Source: Ignavibacteriota bacterium
GTDB lineage: Bacteria > Bacteroidota > Ignavibacteria > UBA10030 > UBA6906
Direction of reading: 5' to 3'
NCBI GenBank assembly: GCA_016218065.1
Contig: JACRFA010000294.1
Span: forward strand, 1 to 33,022
Length of the DNA: 33,022 nt
Part shown: positions 8,019-16,153 of the stretch, in pieces
Layout: the number at the start of each line of letters is the position of its first letter
Numbering within the stretch: position 1 is the stretch's first letter
Made by a program: the position numbers and the translations under genes
The notes under the pieces: model-generated
Seen by the model: the letters and a program-made list of their open reading frames with translations, nothing else
The model's database searches: none
Told to the model about the DNA's origin: nothing

Positions 8019-10232
8019 ATGAAAACTCTTCGTGTACTCTTTGTTACAATGTTACTGGGATTCTTCATCAGCGTTGCGAGCGGACAGACGTGGAGAAAGG
8101 CACTTGACCCGACCTATCCGTCAATGTCGTTCAACAAAGTATTCTTTCTGAATAGCACGACGGGCTGGGTGGTTGGATCAACCGGATTGGTCATGAAGAC
8201 CACGAATGCCGGAACGACATGGACCAGCTCGACGACGGATGCTTCGACTACAAATTACAGCGTTTACTTCCTCGACGCCAACACGGGATTTGTCAGCGGT
8301 GGGAATCGAACCTACTACAAAACAACGAACGGCGGCACGACTTGGACTCCGACAGTTGTATCGTCGATCCCCGATGCAGCAGGCATCATTCGCGCAATCT
8401 ACTTCGCCGACACACAGCGCGGCTGGATTCTTTCGACGCTTGCCAGCACGAACGGACGCATTCTTCACACGACCGACGGCGGCGCAACATGGACGCTTGA
8501 TCTGACGGTCGCAACCAACAACATGATCGACATGAGCTTTTCGAAAGCAAATGTTGGCGTTGCAACAGGCAAAAGCGCCGCCACGCTCTACTACACATCC
8601 AATGGCACGACATGGAATCTTGCTCCAACGCCGTCGCTCGGCGGGTTTACCTACTCGCGCTCTGATGTGCGCGGCGTGTACATGGTTGATTCTGCGACAG
8701 CATACGCAGTCGGCTGGGGAACGGCGGCGGCGGGCTTGCAGCCAAGCATTCATTTCAAAACGACTGACGCGGGTGCAACATGGACGTATCTAACTCAAAC
8801 AGAAGCCAATCGCACGTACGACAATCTTTACGGTGTCTGGTTCAAGGATAAGAACAACGGCATTGCAGTTGGCGGCGCTAATCGCGGAAGCGTCGTTGTG
8901 CGAACAACAGACGGCGGCGCGAATTGGATTCAGCTCAGCTTCCCGTGCGGCGCGACGTTGAATAGCGTGCATGGTTTTGGCAACACGGTGTGGATTGGAG
9001 GAGCCGACGGCGTGTTGTACCTCTCTTCTGACTTTGGAACCACGTGGCAATTACTGACGGCCATTCCTTCGGCAACTCTCTACGCGCTGCAATTCGTCGG
9101 CGCATCGACGGGCTATGCTTCCGGCTTCGACGGCATCTTCCTGAAGACGACGAACAAGGGCGTGTCTTGGAAATCATCATTCATCGTTGCGAATAAACTC
9201 ACACCGAATGTCAACGGGATATACTTTGTGAACGAGAATGTCGGGTATGTCGCGCACAGCTATCGCATGGTGACGAAGACCACCGACGGCGGCGCTACAT
9301 GGACAATGGTTCTCCCCGACACGATCACGTCAACGGTGTCATCGGCCGCAGTGTACTTTCTGGATGCGAACAACGGCTTCGTTGCCGGACAGCTCAGCTC
9401 ATCGAACAGCGTCATCTACAAAACAACAAACGGCGGCAGCTCATGGACCTCAACTGCCGGCACCGTCGCAAAATCGCTTCGCGGCGTTGCGTTCGCGAAC
9501 GCGAATATCGGCGCGGTCGTCGGTGACGGCTTGACTGCAGCCTATACCACCAATGGTGGTACGACCTGGACTGCCGCCTCGTTTGTTGGCGTGAGCGGAA
9601 CGCCGAATCTCCGCAGCGTTGTGTTCCTTGATGCGACAACGGCGATCGCGGTCGGCAATACGGTTGTCGTCAAGAGCACGAACGGCGGCGCAACATGGAA
9701 TAACATCGCGGCCGGCGCGGCGAGTCTGCTGTACAATGTGAGCAAACAGAATGCGACAACGGCATTCGCGGTTGGCAGCGGCGAAGTGTGGAAGACCACT
9801 AATGCCGGCGACTCGTGGACGAACATCATCGATGCAGGAATCGTCACCGGCACATTGTACTCCGTCTCAGTCAACCAAAACAACTACGTGTGGATTGGCG
9901 CCGCATCGAGCACAATGTTTACCAACGAGCCGGCGACAGCAGTCGATGATCGCACGCCCGTGCCCGATCGGTTCATCGTCGATCAGAATTATCCGAATCC
10001 ATTCAATCCGAGTACCACCATCTCGTTTGCGTTGCCTCGCACGAGTGCTGTCTCGCTGAAGATTTACAATTTGATCGGACAGGAAGTGGCGTCGATTGTG
10101 AATGGCGAGACGCTCGCAGCCGGCAATCACCAATATTCATTCAAGGCGTTCGACCTTTCCAGCGGCATCTATTTCTATCGCATTGTGGCGGGAGAGTTTT
10201 CGCAAACGAAGAAGATGGTGCTGTTGCAATAG
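8019..10232 (+). CDS. Secreted YCF48/BNR-like beta-propeller protein with T9SS sorting domain
   Basis: This is an exported 737-residue protein. The start is ATG 8019, supported by AAGGAGAG at 8006-8013 and by the signal peptide that begins there (M-K-T-L-R-V-L-F-V ... A-S-G-Q); the in-frame upstream extension adds a non-signal leader and is rejected. By eye I count 13 copies of a T-T-[ND]-G-G-x-x-W-type strand-turn motif, characteristic of YCF48/BNR/sortilin-like propellers, which is enough for nearly two seven-bladed propellers. The last ~80 residues are a T9SS type A sorting domain (N-Y-P-N-P-F-N-P-S-T-T-I, I-Y-N-L-I-G-Q, G-I-Y-F-Y-R). The protein should therefore be delivered to the cell surface or medium. 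It may be a cargo of the upstream envelope system or simply a neighbour. Substrate unknown. Confidence 0.9.
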   Translation: MKTLRVLFVTMLLGFFISVASGQTWRKALDPTYPSMSFNKVFFLNSTTGWVVGSTGLVMKTTNAGTTWTSSTTDASTTNYSVYFLDANTGFVSGGNRTYYKTTNGGTTWTPTVVSSIPDAAGIIRAIYFADTQRGWILSTLASTNGRILHTTDGGATWTLDLTVATNNMIDMSFSKANVGVATGKSAATLYYTSNGTTWNLAPTPSLGGFTYSRSDVRGVYMVDSATAYAVGWGTAAAGLQPSIHFKTTDAGATWTYLTQTEANRTYDNLYGVWFKDKNNGIAVGGANRGSVVVRTTDGGANWIQLSFPCGATLNSVHGFGNTVWIGGADGVLYLSSDFGTTWQLLTAIPSATLYALQFVGASTGYASGFDGIFLKTTNKGVSWKSSFIVANKLTPNVNGIYFVNENVGYVAHSYRMVTKTTDGGATWTMVLPDTITSTVSSAAVYFLDANNGFVAGQLSSSNSVIYKTTNGGSSWTSTAGTVAKSLRGVAFANANIGAVVGDGLTAAYTTNGGTTWTAASFVGVSGTPNLRSVVFLDATTAIAVGNTVVVKSTNGGATWNNIAAGAASLLYNVSKQNATTAFAVGSGEVWKTTNAGDSWTNIIDAGIVTGTLYSVSVNQNNYVWIGAASSTMFTNEPATAVDDRTPVPDRFIVDQNYPNPFNPSTTISFALPRTSAVSLKIYNLIGQEVASIVNGETLAAGNHQYSFKAFDLSSGIYFYRIVAGEFSQTKKMVLLQ

Positions 10233-10260
10233 CGCATCCACATCCAATCAGAGAATGAGT

Positions 10261-10293
10261 GCCACAACCGCTTCCGGGTGAAGTGGTTGTGGC
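10261..10293 (+). terminator. Putative hairpin terminator after the propeller gene
   Basis: Bases 10261-10274 pair with 10280-10293 in a 14-bp stem with one G-T wobble and a 5-base loop (CGGGT). It sits 28 bp past the propeller stop codon and before the peptidase gene. No T-run follows, so classical intrinsic termination is uncertain. Confidence 0.55.
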
Positions 10294-10364
10294 GAGATGC
10301 ACGGAGACTTCCGATGCAATAGGGGATGGGCTGTGCATTCGCATAAATTTCCAACAGGAGAATC

Positions 10365-13181
10365 ATGAAGAGGAATATGAGTAGAAGGATTGTTGTGCTT
10401 GGACTTTTCACAGTGGCTGTGACTGCATTATGTCTGTTGTCGGGAAGAGCCGAAGAGAAGTTCGCGGAAGGAAAAGTGTACCGGCATTCGTTGGAGAATG
10501 GTATGATGGTGCTGACAGTTGAGAGACATATCGCTCCGTTCATCTACCACCAACTCACATACAACGTTGGTTCGCGGAACGAGCGGCTCGGCATTACGGG
10601 CATCTCGCACGTGGTCGAGCACATGATGTTCAAGGGAACCCCGAAGTACAAAAAGGGAGAAACGTCGAAGAAGATCTCGGACAACGCCGGCATCTTCAAC
10701 GCGTTCACGTCGAACGACATGACGAGCTACTTCGAATATCTTCCCACTAACAAAATCGAGTTGGCGCTTGACATCGAATCGGACAGAATGCAGAACTGCG
10801 TTTTCGATCCGAAAGAATTTGACTCGGAGATTCAGGTGATTCTCCAGGAGCGCCGCATGCGGACAGAAAGTAGTCCGCAAGGAGTGATCTCCGAAGAACT
10901 GAACGCCACCGCTTTTCTGAGTCACCCGAACCGCGACCCGATCATCGGATGGCCAAGCGACCTGAAGCACGTGACGCGCGACGAGGCGTTCACATACTAC
11001 AAGACGTACTACACGCCCAACAATGCGTTCCTTGTGTTGGTCGGTGATTTTGAGACGGCGAAGATGCTCGAAACCGTCAAGAAGTATTACGGAAAAATAT
11101 CGAAGGGGCCAGCCGTTCCGCCAATGTGGGCAGTCGAACAGTATCAGCGCGTGCGGCGTAGCTTCACGCTCTACCACAATGACTTCACTGCACCGATGTT
11201 CCGCATGGCATTTCACGCGCCGACGTACGCTGATTCAGACGCGGCAGCACTGCGACTCGCCGGCATGATTCTCGCGGAGAAGAGCCGCGACGCGAGACTC
11301 TTCAAGCGACTTGTTGAGAAAGAAAAGCTGGCGTCGTCCTGCGGCGGCGGCTTGCCCATCGGGAAAGACCCCGGACTGTTTTCCATCAGCGTTTCGATGA
11401 CACCCGACAGCAACATGCAGCGAGCCGAAGATATTGTGTGGGAAGAGATCGAACGGATGCAGAAAGAGCTTGTGAGTGATCATGAACTGCAGAAGGTGAA
11501 GAATCGCTATACGTTCACGCAAGTCACGGAGTACACAAAGAACACCGACATTGGTACGCGAATCTCGCGGTACGAAACGTACTTTGGCTGGGACTTCTTC
11601 GCCGAGTTCGACAAACGGATTCACAACGTCGGCAAAGAGGATGTTCAGCGCGTCATGAAGAAGTACTTCTCGAAGTCGGGTGTGACCGTTGCATACGGAC
11701 TGCCGAAAGATGGAACGAAGAAAGCCAAACGTGTAAAGCCGGCTGCTGAAGATGAAGAGAAGGAACCGCTCGCCGAGCCACACCTGGAGCCGGAATCATT
11801 CTACTACATGCCGCCGTTCGACGTGACGACGATGCTCTCGCTTGCCGGTGAGTCATCGGACATCGACTTTCCGCGGCCCAAACCCATCGCTCCGCTCGTC
11901 AAGCAAATGAAGCTTGACAATGGTATCACCCTTTACACTGTTGAAAACCATCTCGTACCTGCGCTCTTTGTTGGCGGGAAGATTGAAACCGGCAGCATGC
12001 CCGAAGCGCGGCAAGAAGGCAAGCCCGGACTCGCGACAGTTCTTGCCGATGTCATGAATCGCGGCGGCGAGGCGATGACCTCCGAGCAATTCACCGAACG
12101 TCTGGCGTTTGTGCCATTTTCGTTTTCCACGAGCGGCAGCTATCGCAGCTTCTCGTTCCAGGGTTACGCACTCACGAAAGATGCTGACGAGATGATGAAG
12201 ACGGGATGGGACGTGGTGACGCATCCCGCGTTCCGCGACGGGGACATCACCACACTGAAAAATCGCCACATGGTTTCGGCGCGTGACCGCTTCAAGAAAA
12301 CGGGAATCGCAGCGTTCTACTATATGTTCAATCGGCTCTTTGGCAATCACGTCTATTCGCAGGTCAACAGCACCGAGGAATCGATTAAGGCGATTACGAA
12401 AGATGACTTGAAGGAATTGCACCTGAAGTATTTCCATCCCGAGCGTGCGACGTTGGTAATGATGGGCGATATGACTCCCGACCAGATGAAGTCGCTGGCC
12501 AACAAGTACTTTGGACAATGGAAGAACCCAGCACCAGCCGCGGAACCGCAGAGAATTCCGCCTGCTCCTGAATTCACCGGCAAGGAAATCAAAGTCTTCA
12601 CAGAGAACGACTACACCGAATGCACGATCAACGTCGGGTTTGCTCCATCCAATAATATTGACCCGCAGGATCGAGAAGCGGTGGCGGTGTTGAACAGCAT
12701 TCTCGCTTCAAGCGCATTGACGTCCCGTATGGGTATCGAGCTGCGCGACAAGCAAGGGCTTGTCTACGGCATCAAGAGTGAATTGTGGGGGCCGAATGAC
12801 AACATCGGCTACTGGAAATTCAATACGAAAACAAGTCCGAAGAACGCGGAAAAAGTTATCCGTGGCATCTTCTCCGAAATCCGAAAACTGATCAAGGACG
12901 GCGTTACGGATGAAGAATTGCGTCAGGCAAAGCAGCGTCAACTCGGATTGCTGCCGTTGCTCGTTGAAACACCTGACGATATTGCATCGCGCGTGTTTGA
13001 GCTTCTGAACGAGAAGTTGCCGTTTGATTACTTCGACAAGAAGGCGGATCGCATCGAGGCAATCACGAAGGTTGATCTCGTGCGGATCGCGAAGCGGTAC
13101 TTCACCCTCGATCGTTTCGTGATTGTGGTCGATGGACCGCTCGATGAACACGCACTCGACCATCTGACGAACGAACTTTAA
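10365..13181 (+). CDS. M16-family zinc metallopeptidase, fused active and inactive halves
   Basis: This 938-residue peptidase has a hydrophobic N-terminal segment (residues ~8-26), so it is probably exported to the periplasm or membrane-anchored. The inverted zinc motif H-x-x-E-H is H82-V-V-E85-H86, and the third ligand is probably E162 (I-L-Q-E-R), 76 residues on, as in the family. The second half begins near residue 505 (M-K-L-D-N-G-I-T-L-Y) and repeats the fold, but the zinc-motif position reads G-L-A-T-V-L-A-D-V-M-N-R-G-G, so it is non-catalytic. One chain thus holds the active/inactive pair that other bacteria encode as two genes or as PqqL-like fusions. A Lys/Glu-rich linker (~residues 445-465) joins the halves. 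The start is ATG 10365 with CAGGAG at 10355-10360. The polyferredoxin gene starts 35 bp downstream. Confidence 0.93.
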   Translation: MKRNMSRRIVVLGLFTVAVTALCLLSGRAEEKFAEGKVYRHSLENGMMVLTVERHIAPFIYHQLTYNVGSRNERLGITGISHVVEHMMFKGTPKYKKGETSKKISDNAGIFNAFTSNDMTSYFEYLPTNKIELALDIESDRMQNCVFDPKEFDSEIQVILQERRMRTESSPQGVISEELNATAFLSHPNRDPIIGWPSDLKHVTRDEAFTYYKTYYTPNNAFLVLVGDFETAKMLETVKKYYGKISKGPAVPPMWAVEQYQRVRRSFTLYHNDFTAPMFRMAFHAPTYADSDAAALRLAGMILAEKSRDARLFKRLVEKEKLASSCGGGLPIGKDPGLFSISVSMTPDSNMQRAEDIVWEEIERMQKELVSDHELQKVKNRYTFTQVTEYTKNTDIGTRISRYETYFGWDFFAEFDKRIHNVGKEDVQRVMKKYFSKSGVTVAYGLPKDGTKKAKRVKPAAEDEEKEPLAEPHLEPESFYYMPPFDVTTMLSLAGESSDIDFPRPKPIAPLVKQMKLDNGITLYTVENHLVPALFVGGKIETGSMPEARQEGKPGLATVLADVMNRGGEAMTSEQFTERLAFVPFSFSTSGSYRSFSFQGYALTKDADEMMKTGWDVVTHPAFRDGDITTLKNRHMVSARDRFKKTGIAAFYYMFNRLFGNHVYSQVNSTEESIKAITKDDLKELHLKYFHPERATLVMMGDMTPDQMKSLANKYFGQWKNPAPAAEPQRIPPAPEFTGKEIKVFTENDYTECTINVGFAPSNNIDPQDREAVAVLNSILASSALTSRMGIELRDKQGLVYGIKSELWGPNDNIGYWKFNTKTSPKNAEKVIRGIFSEIRKLIKDGVTDEELRQAKQRQLGLLPLLVETPDDIASRVFELLNEKLPFDYFDKKADRIEAITKVDLVRIAKRYFTLDRFVIVVDGPLDEHALDHLTNEL

Positions 13182-13216
13182 ACTCTGATTCACAATAACG
13201 ACAAAGTGGATTGACT

Positions 13217-15187
13217 ATGGCTAGCAAATCACGATACCAAAACAGAATTCGAATAGGTTTTCAAATTTTCGTCCTCGGACTGATTGCGTATGTGGCAATA
13301 CGCCCGCTCTTTGGCGGCGGTTATATCGCCGACTTCGAAGCATACTGCCCCTTCGGCGGTATCGCGTCGCTCGGCAGCAAGCTCAATCAGGGCACGATGT
13401 CGTGTACCATGGGCGAGATTCAAGTAATGCTCGGCATCGGACTTCTCGTCGGAGCCATTGTGGTCGGCAAGCTGTTTTGCAGTTATGTCTGTCCGATTGG
13501 TTCGATCTCGGAATGGCTCGGCAAGCTTGGCGAAAAGTGGAAACTCCGGTTCGATCTTCCGAACGTCATCGACCGCCCGATGCGTCTTCTGAAGTACGTG
13601 CTTCTCTTCTTGACACTCTACTTCACGATGACGTCAAGCGAGTTGTTCTGCAAAGAGTTCGATCCGTATTTTGCGAGCACGAATTTGTTCCAGAACACGG
13701 ACATCGTTTTGTATTTCGCGATTCCCGCAACGCTGATTGCCATTCTTGGCGCGATCTTCCTGCGGCTGTTCTGGTGCAAATACCTTTGCCCGCTTGGGGC
13801 AATCAGCAATATCTTTCTCAACGTCGTGGGGGCGGGTGCGGTGATTGGAGCATTTGTCGTAGCGCGGCTCCTCGGCGCGGAAGTCGGCTACGAGTGGTTG
13901 CTTGCCGGACTCGTCCTCGTCGGCGTTGTTACCGAGTTGGGCTTCATGCGGAGTTTTGTGTTTCCTGCGGCGAAGATAACCCGCGTTGCAGCATCGTGTA
14001 CCGATTGCGGAATTTGCGACGACAAGTGTCCGCAAGGAATCCAGATTTCAAAGTACGAAACCGTCACACATAGTGATTGCACGTTGTGTACCGACTGCGT
14101 CTACGCGTGCCCTCTGAAAAACACGCTGACTATTTCGAAACAGAAGACGAACATCAAGTATCTTGCTCCCGCTGCGACGATCGTGCTCGTGGCGTTGAGT
14201 CTTGGTGCAGCAAGCAACTTCGAGTTCACAACGATTGCGGAACGATGGGGCGGGTTTGATAGCGTCGGGACGGTGGAGACTTTCCAGATGAGCGGCTTGA
14301 AGAATGTGAAGTGCTTCAGCAGCGCAATGTCTGTCAAGTCGAAGTTACAATCGGTACACGGCATCTACGGCGTGGATGCCTACGCGAGTTCGCACACGAT
14401 TCGCGTGTACTACAATCCGGCAGAAATTGCCGAGACGAAAGTGAAGGCTGCGTTGTTCAGTCCTGCCAAGCAGAAGGTACGGGAAGCGAAGAAGGATTTG
14501 CCCGACTCGCTCGCCATGCTCGAGATCGGCATCTATAAGCTGTTCGACCTGATCGACTTTAACAATCTCTTTTACGCGTTGCGGGGCGACGAGGGTGTGT
14601 TCGGTTTCGAAACGCATTTTGGCGAGCCGGTGATGGCGACCATCTTCTTTGATCCGAACAACACGAACGCAGGGAAGATTCGTTCCGAGATCGAGGCACG
14701 GGAGGTCGTTGCCAAGAAGCCAACAGGCGTAGAAACGATCTCGCTCAACTTCAGTTGTGAAGATGATGGCAAAGTCGTCGGCTTCATCAACGCGGCAGCG
14801 TATAGAAAGAGGATTTTCAAAACGTACGACAGAAAGTTCAACGGCTACGAGGAACACGATCTCAGCAAACTCAACGTGCTCGTGTTCCCGATGCCCGAAG
14901 CGGATGTCACGCCGCTCCGGCGATTCTTCGGATCGCTCTCAAGCCATCTCTCTGCTGACGACGGAGTCGTACGTCTTTCGACACGGTACTTCGATGAGCC
15001 GTCGGGTCTGGTGTACTTTGATCCGACGAAGACTTCAGTTGAGAAGATACGACTGGCGTTGACGAAGCCGAAGCTCACAGTGTTCAAGACCGATACCGAA
15101 ACCCAGGACATCGCCAACCCATTCCACATCAAACCGGATGGCGTTGTCAAGAAGGGTATTGATGTTGCACAGGGAGAAGAAGAGTAA
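13217..15187 (+). CDS. Membrane polyferredoxin (NapH/CcoG-like) with C-terminal HMA-like domains
   Basis: This 656-residue inner-membrane iron-sulfur protein is likely to pass electrons across or along the membrane. Start is ATG 13217 with AAGTGGA just upstream; a TTG two codons earlier is less likely. The membrane part carries Y-C-P-F-G-G (C44), C88-S-Y-V-C92-P-I-G and C187-K-Y-L-C191-P-L-G, the paired C-x3-C-P motifs of NapH/NosR/CcoG-type proteins. Two classical 4Fe-4S motifs follow: C261, C264, C267, C271-P and C288, C291, C294, C298-P. After another helix, residues ~350-420 resemble a heavy-metal-associated fold (one Cys, C366, in G-L-K-N-V-K-C). Two more V-x-F-D-P-type beta-alpha units follow to the C-terminus. 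That tail is not usual for the family. A role in reductant supply or metal handling is inference. Confidence 0.85.
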   Translation: MASKSRYQNRIRIGFQIFVLGLIAYVAIRPLFGGGYIADFEAYCPFGGIASLGSKLNQGTMSCTMGEIQVMLGIGLLVGAIVVGKLFCSYVCPIGSISEWLGKLGEKWKLRFDLPNVIDRPMRLLKYVLLFLTLYFTMTSSELFCKEFDPYFASTNLFQNTDIVLYFAIPATLIAILGAIFLRLFWCKYLCPLGAISNIFLNVVGAGAVIGAFVVARLLGAEVGYEWLLAGLVLVGVVTELGFMRSFVFPAAKITRVAASCTDCGICDDKCPQGIQISKYETVTHSDCTLCTDCVYACPLKNTLTISKQKTNIKYLAPAATIVLVALSLGAASNFEFTTIAERWGGFDSVGTVETFQMSGLKNVKCFSSAMSVKSKLQSVHGIYGVDAYASSHTIRVYYNPAEIAETKVKAALFSPAKQKVREAKKDLPDSLAMLEIGIYKLFDLIDFNNLFYALRGDEGVFGFETHFGEPVMATIFFDPNNTNAGKIRSEIEAREVVAKKPTGVETISLNFSCEDDGKVVGFINAAAYRKRIFKTYDRKFNGYEEHDLSKLNVLVFPMPEADVTPLRRFFGSLSSHLSADDGVVRLSTRYFDEPSGLVYFDPTKTSVEKIRLALTKPKLTVFKTDTETQDIANPFHIKPDGVVKKGIDVAQGEEE

Positions 15188-15226
15188 TTCAAGAGGTAGA
15201 GGAAAGAGTATCGCGTTAAACGGTAC

Positions 15227-15267
15227 CGACAACTCCCGATGCGCAGCCAGTTCATCGGGAGTTGTCG
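15227..15267. terminator. Bidirectional hairpin between convergent genes
   Basis: Bases 15227-15241 are perfectly complementary to 15253-15267 (15 bp, 11-base loop). The hairpin lies between the 3' end of the polyferredoxin gene (+) and the 3' end of the globin gene (-), 39 and 18 bp from their stops, so it can serve both. There is no T-run on either side. Confidence 0.72.
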
Positions 15268-15285
15268 CGTTGCTGACCCGCCGCC

Positions 15286-15771
15286 TCACTGCATAGTCTT
15301 CACCGTCACGATATCCCCTTTCGTCGAGCCGACAATAGTCAGTAACTCGTTCTGTTCCTTCTCGGGGACATTGAACTTTGCCAACGACTCTTTGAAATTC
15401 ACAACCAGCGCGTCCCATTCTTTTTCGGTGATGTTGAGATGCTTGTGCGATTCTTTCATCGAGCGACCGGTGTATTTGCAGGGTCCCCCGGTCGCCATGC
15501 ATACCATTTCCGTGACGCGATACTTCAGCCCTGCCGCGGGCACGCGATCGCGCGCTTCTTTGATCGCGGGGTTTGCGTTGAGGATGTCGTTCGCCACTAC
15601 GCGGTCGATGAAGTCATCCACCACAGCAGCGATAGCATAGACGCCGCCAAGCCGATCATAGAGCGATTTTCCTTGCTTCTTCGCCTGGGCAAATGCATCG
15701 ACCGGCGCGAGCATGCCAATGCACACTGCGGCGAATATCGCAACGCGCATCATGCGAGATAGGAATTGCAT
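15286..15771 (-). CDS. Exported group 1 truncated hemoglobin
   Basis: This is a 161-residue haem protein of the 2-over-2 globin fold. A signal peptide spans residues 1-29 (M-R-V-A-I-F-A-A-V-C-I-G ... A-F-A-Q), so it acts in the periplasm or outside, unlike most truncated globins. The globin starts S-L-Y-D-R-L-G-G (36-43). The proximal haem ligand is most likely H109 in R-S-M-K-E-S-H, preceded by G-G-P-C-K-Y-T-G. The B-helix reads V-D-D-F-I-D-R-V: position B10, usually Tyr after the Phe, is Ile55, so oxygen stabilisation by that Tyr is absent. AAAAGGAG (15788-15781, minus strand) precedes the ATG by 9 bases. It converges on the polyferredoxin gene and diverges from the LacI-type regulator gene. 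Candidate roles are oxygen/NO chemistry or haem handling. Confidence 0.9.
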   Translation of the reverse strand: MQFLSRMMRVAIFAAVCIGMLAPVDAFAQAKKQGKSLYDRLGGVYAIAAVVDDFIDRVVANDILNANPAIKEARDRVPAAGLKYRVTEMVCMATGGPCKYTGRSMKESHKHLNITEKEWDALVVNFKESLAKFNVPEKEQNELLTIVGSTKGDIVTVKTMQ

Positions 15772-15989
15772 AAGTGTTTACTCCTTTTGTTATGGTTGGT
15801 TGATAGTGGATTTTGCCATCCGGGAATGAAAGCCGCACCATTCACTATACGAATTAGCGGAGCCTTTGGACTTTGGATTCAGAAGAGTTTCGGATTTCGG
15901 TTAGTATGTGTGGCGAAGGTAGTTCGCACCGTACTTTTCTTTCGAGGTAGATTCAGATGTCGTGCGAAAGAAATTTGTAACTTTACCCC
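15772..15989. other. Intergenic region between divergent globin and LacI-type genes
   Basis: This is the promoter-distal part of a 382-bp gene-free interval. It must hold the globin promoter on the minus strand; a weak -10-like TATAGT (minus strand of 15844-15849) is the only candidate I see and no convincing -35 accompanies it. I see no RNA gene, repeat or plausible small protein here. The remainder, to 16153, carries the LacI promoter and two operators listed separately. Confidence 0.5.
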
Positions 15990-16018
15990 TTGACTTTACC
16001 CATCTCACAACGTATATT
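15990..16018 (+). promoter_or_regulatory. Sigma-70-like promoter for the LacI-family gene
   Basis: TTGACT (15990-15995) and TATATT (16013-16018) are separated by exactly 17 bp. Transcription would start near 16025, giving a ~130-base leader before the regulator ATG at 16154. The first operator-like palindrome begins at the last base of the -10 box, so a bound repressor would block initiation. Confidence 0.65.
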
Positions 16019-16031
16019 GTAAACGCTTACA
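16018..16031. promoter_or_regulatory. LacI/cre-like operator O1
   Basis: TGTAAACGCTTACA is a near-perfect palindrome with the central CG and T-G-T-A-A / T-T-A-C-A arms typical of LacI/GalR/CcpA-family binding sites. It covers the predicted transcription start of the neighbouring LacI-family gene, which suggests autorepression. Confidence 0.72.
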
Positions 16032-16070
16032 TATCGAATTCCATCGGATTCGATTTTTTTCCAGCAATAA

Positions 16071-16084
16071 TGTAAGCGTTTACA
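16071..16084. promoter_or_regulatory. LacI/cre-like operator O2
   Basis: TGTAAGCGTTTACA is the exact reverse complement of O1. The two centres are 53 bp apart, close to five turns of B-DNA, so two dimers would sit on the same face and could loop the DNA. It lies in the 5' leader, 69 bp before the regulator start codon. Confidence 0.7.
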
Positions 16085-16153
16085 TTACTTAACCTCTGCT
16101 TGGCCCAGTTTCCACTCACCGCCGAGCGACTTGCCTTCTTGACGAGATTTGCG

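Noticed and set aside
11868-13181. Second half of the M16 protein as a separate active peptidase
   Set aside because: It is in the same uninterrupted frame and lacks H-x-x-E-H, so it is the non-catalytic half of a fusion.
15844-15849. TATAGT on the minus strand as the globin promoter -10 box
   Set aside because: No acceptable -35 element is found at the proper distance; left as an unassigned possibility only.
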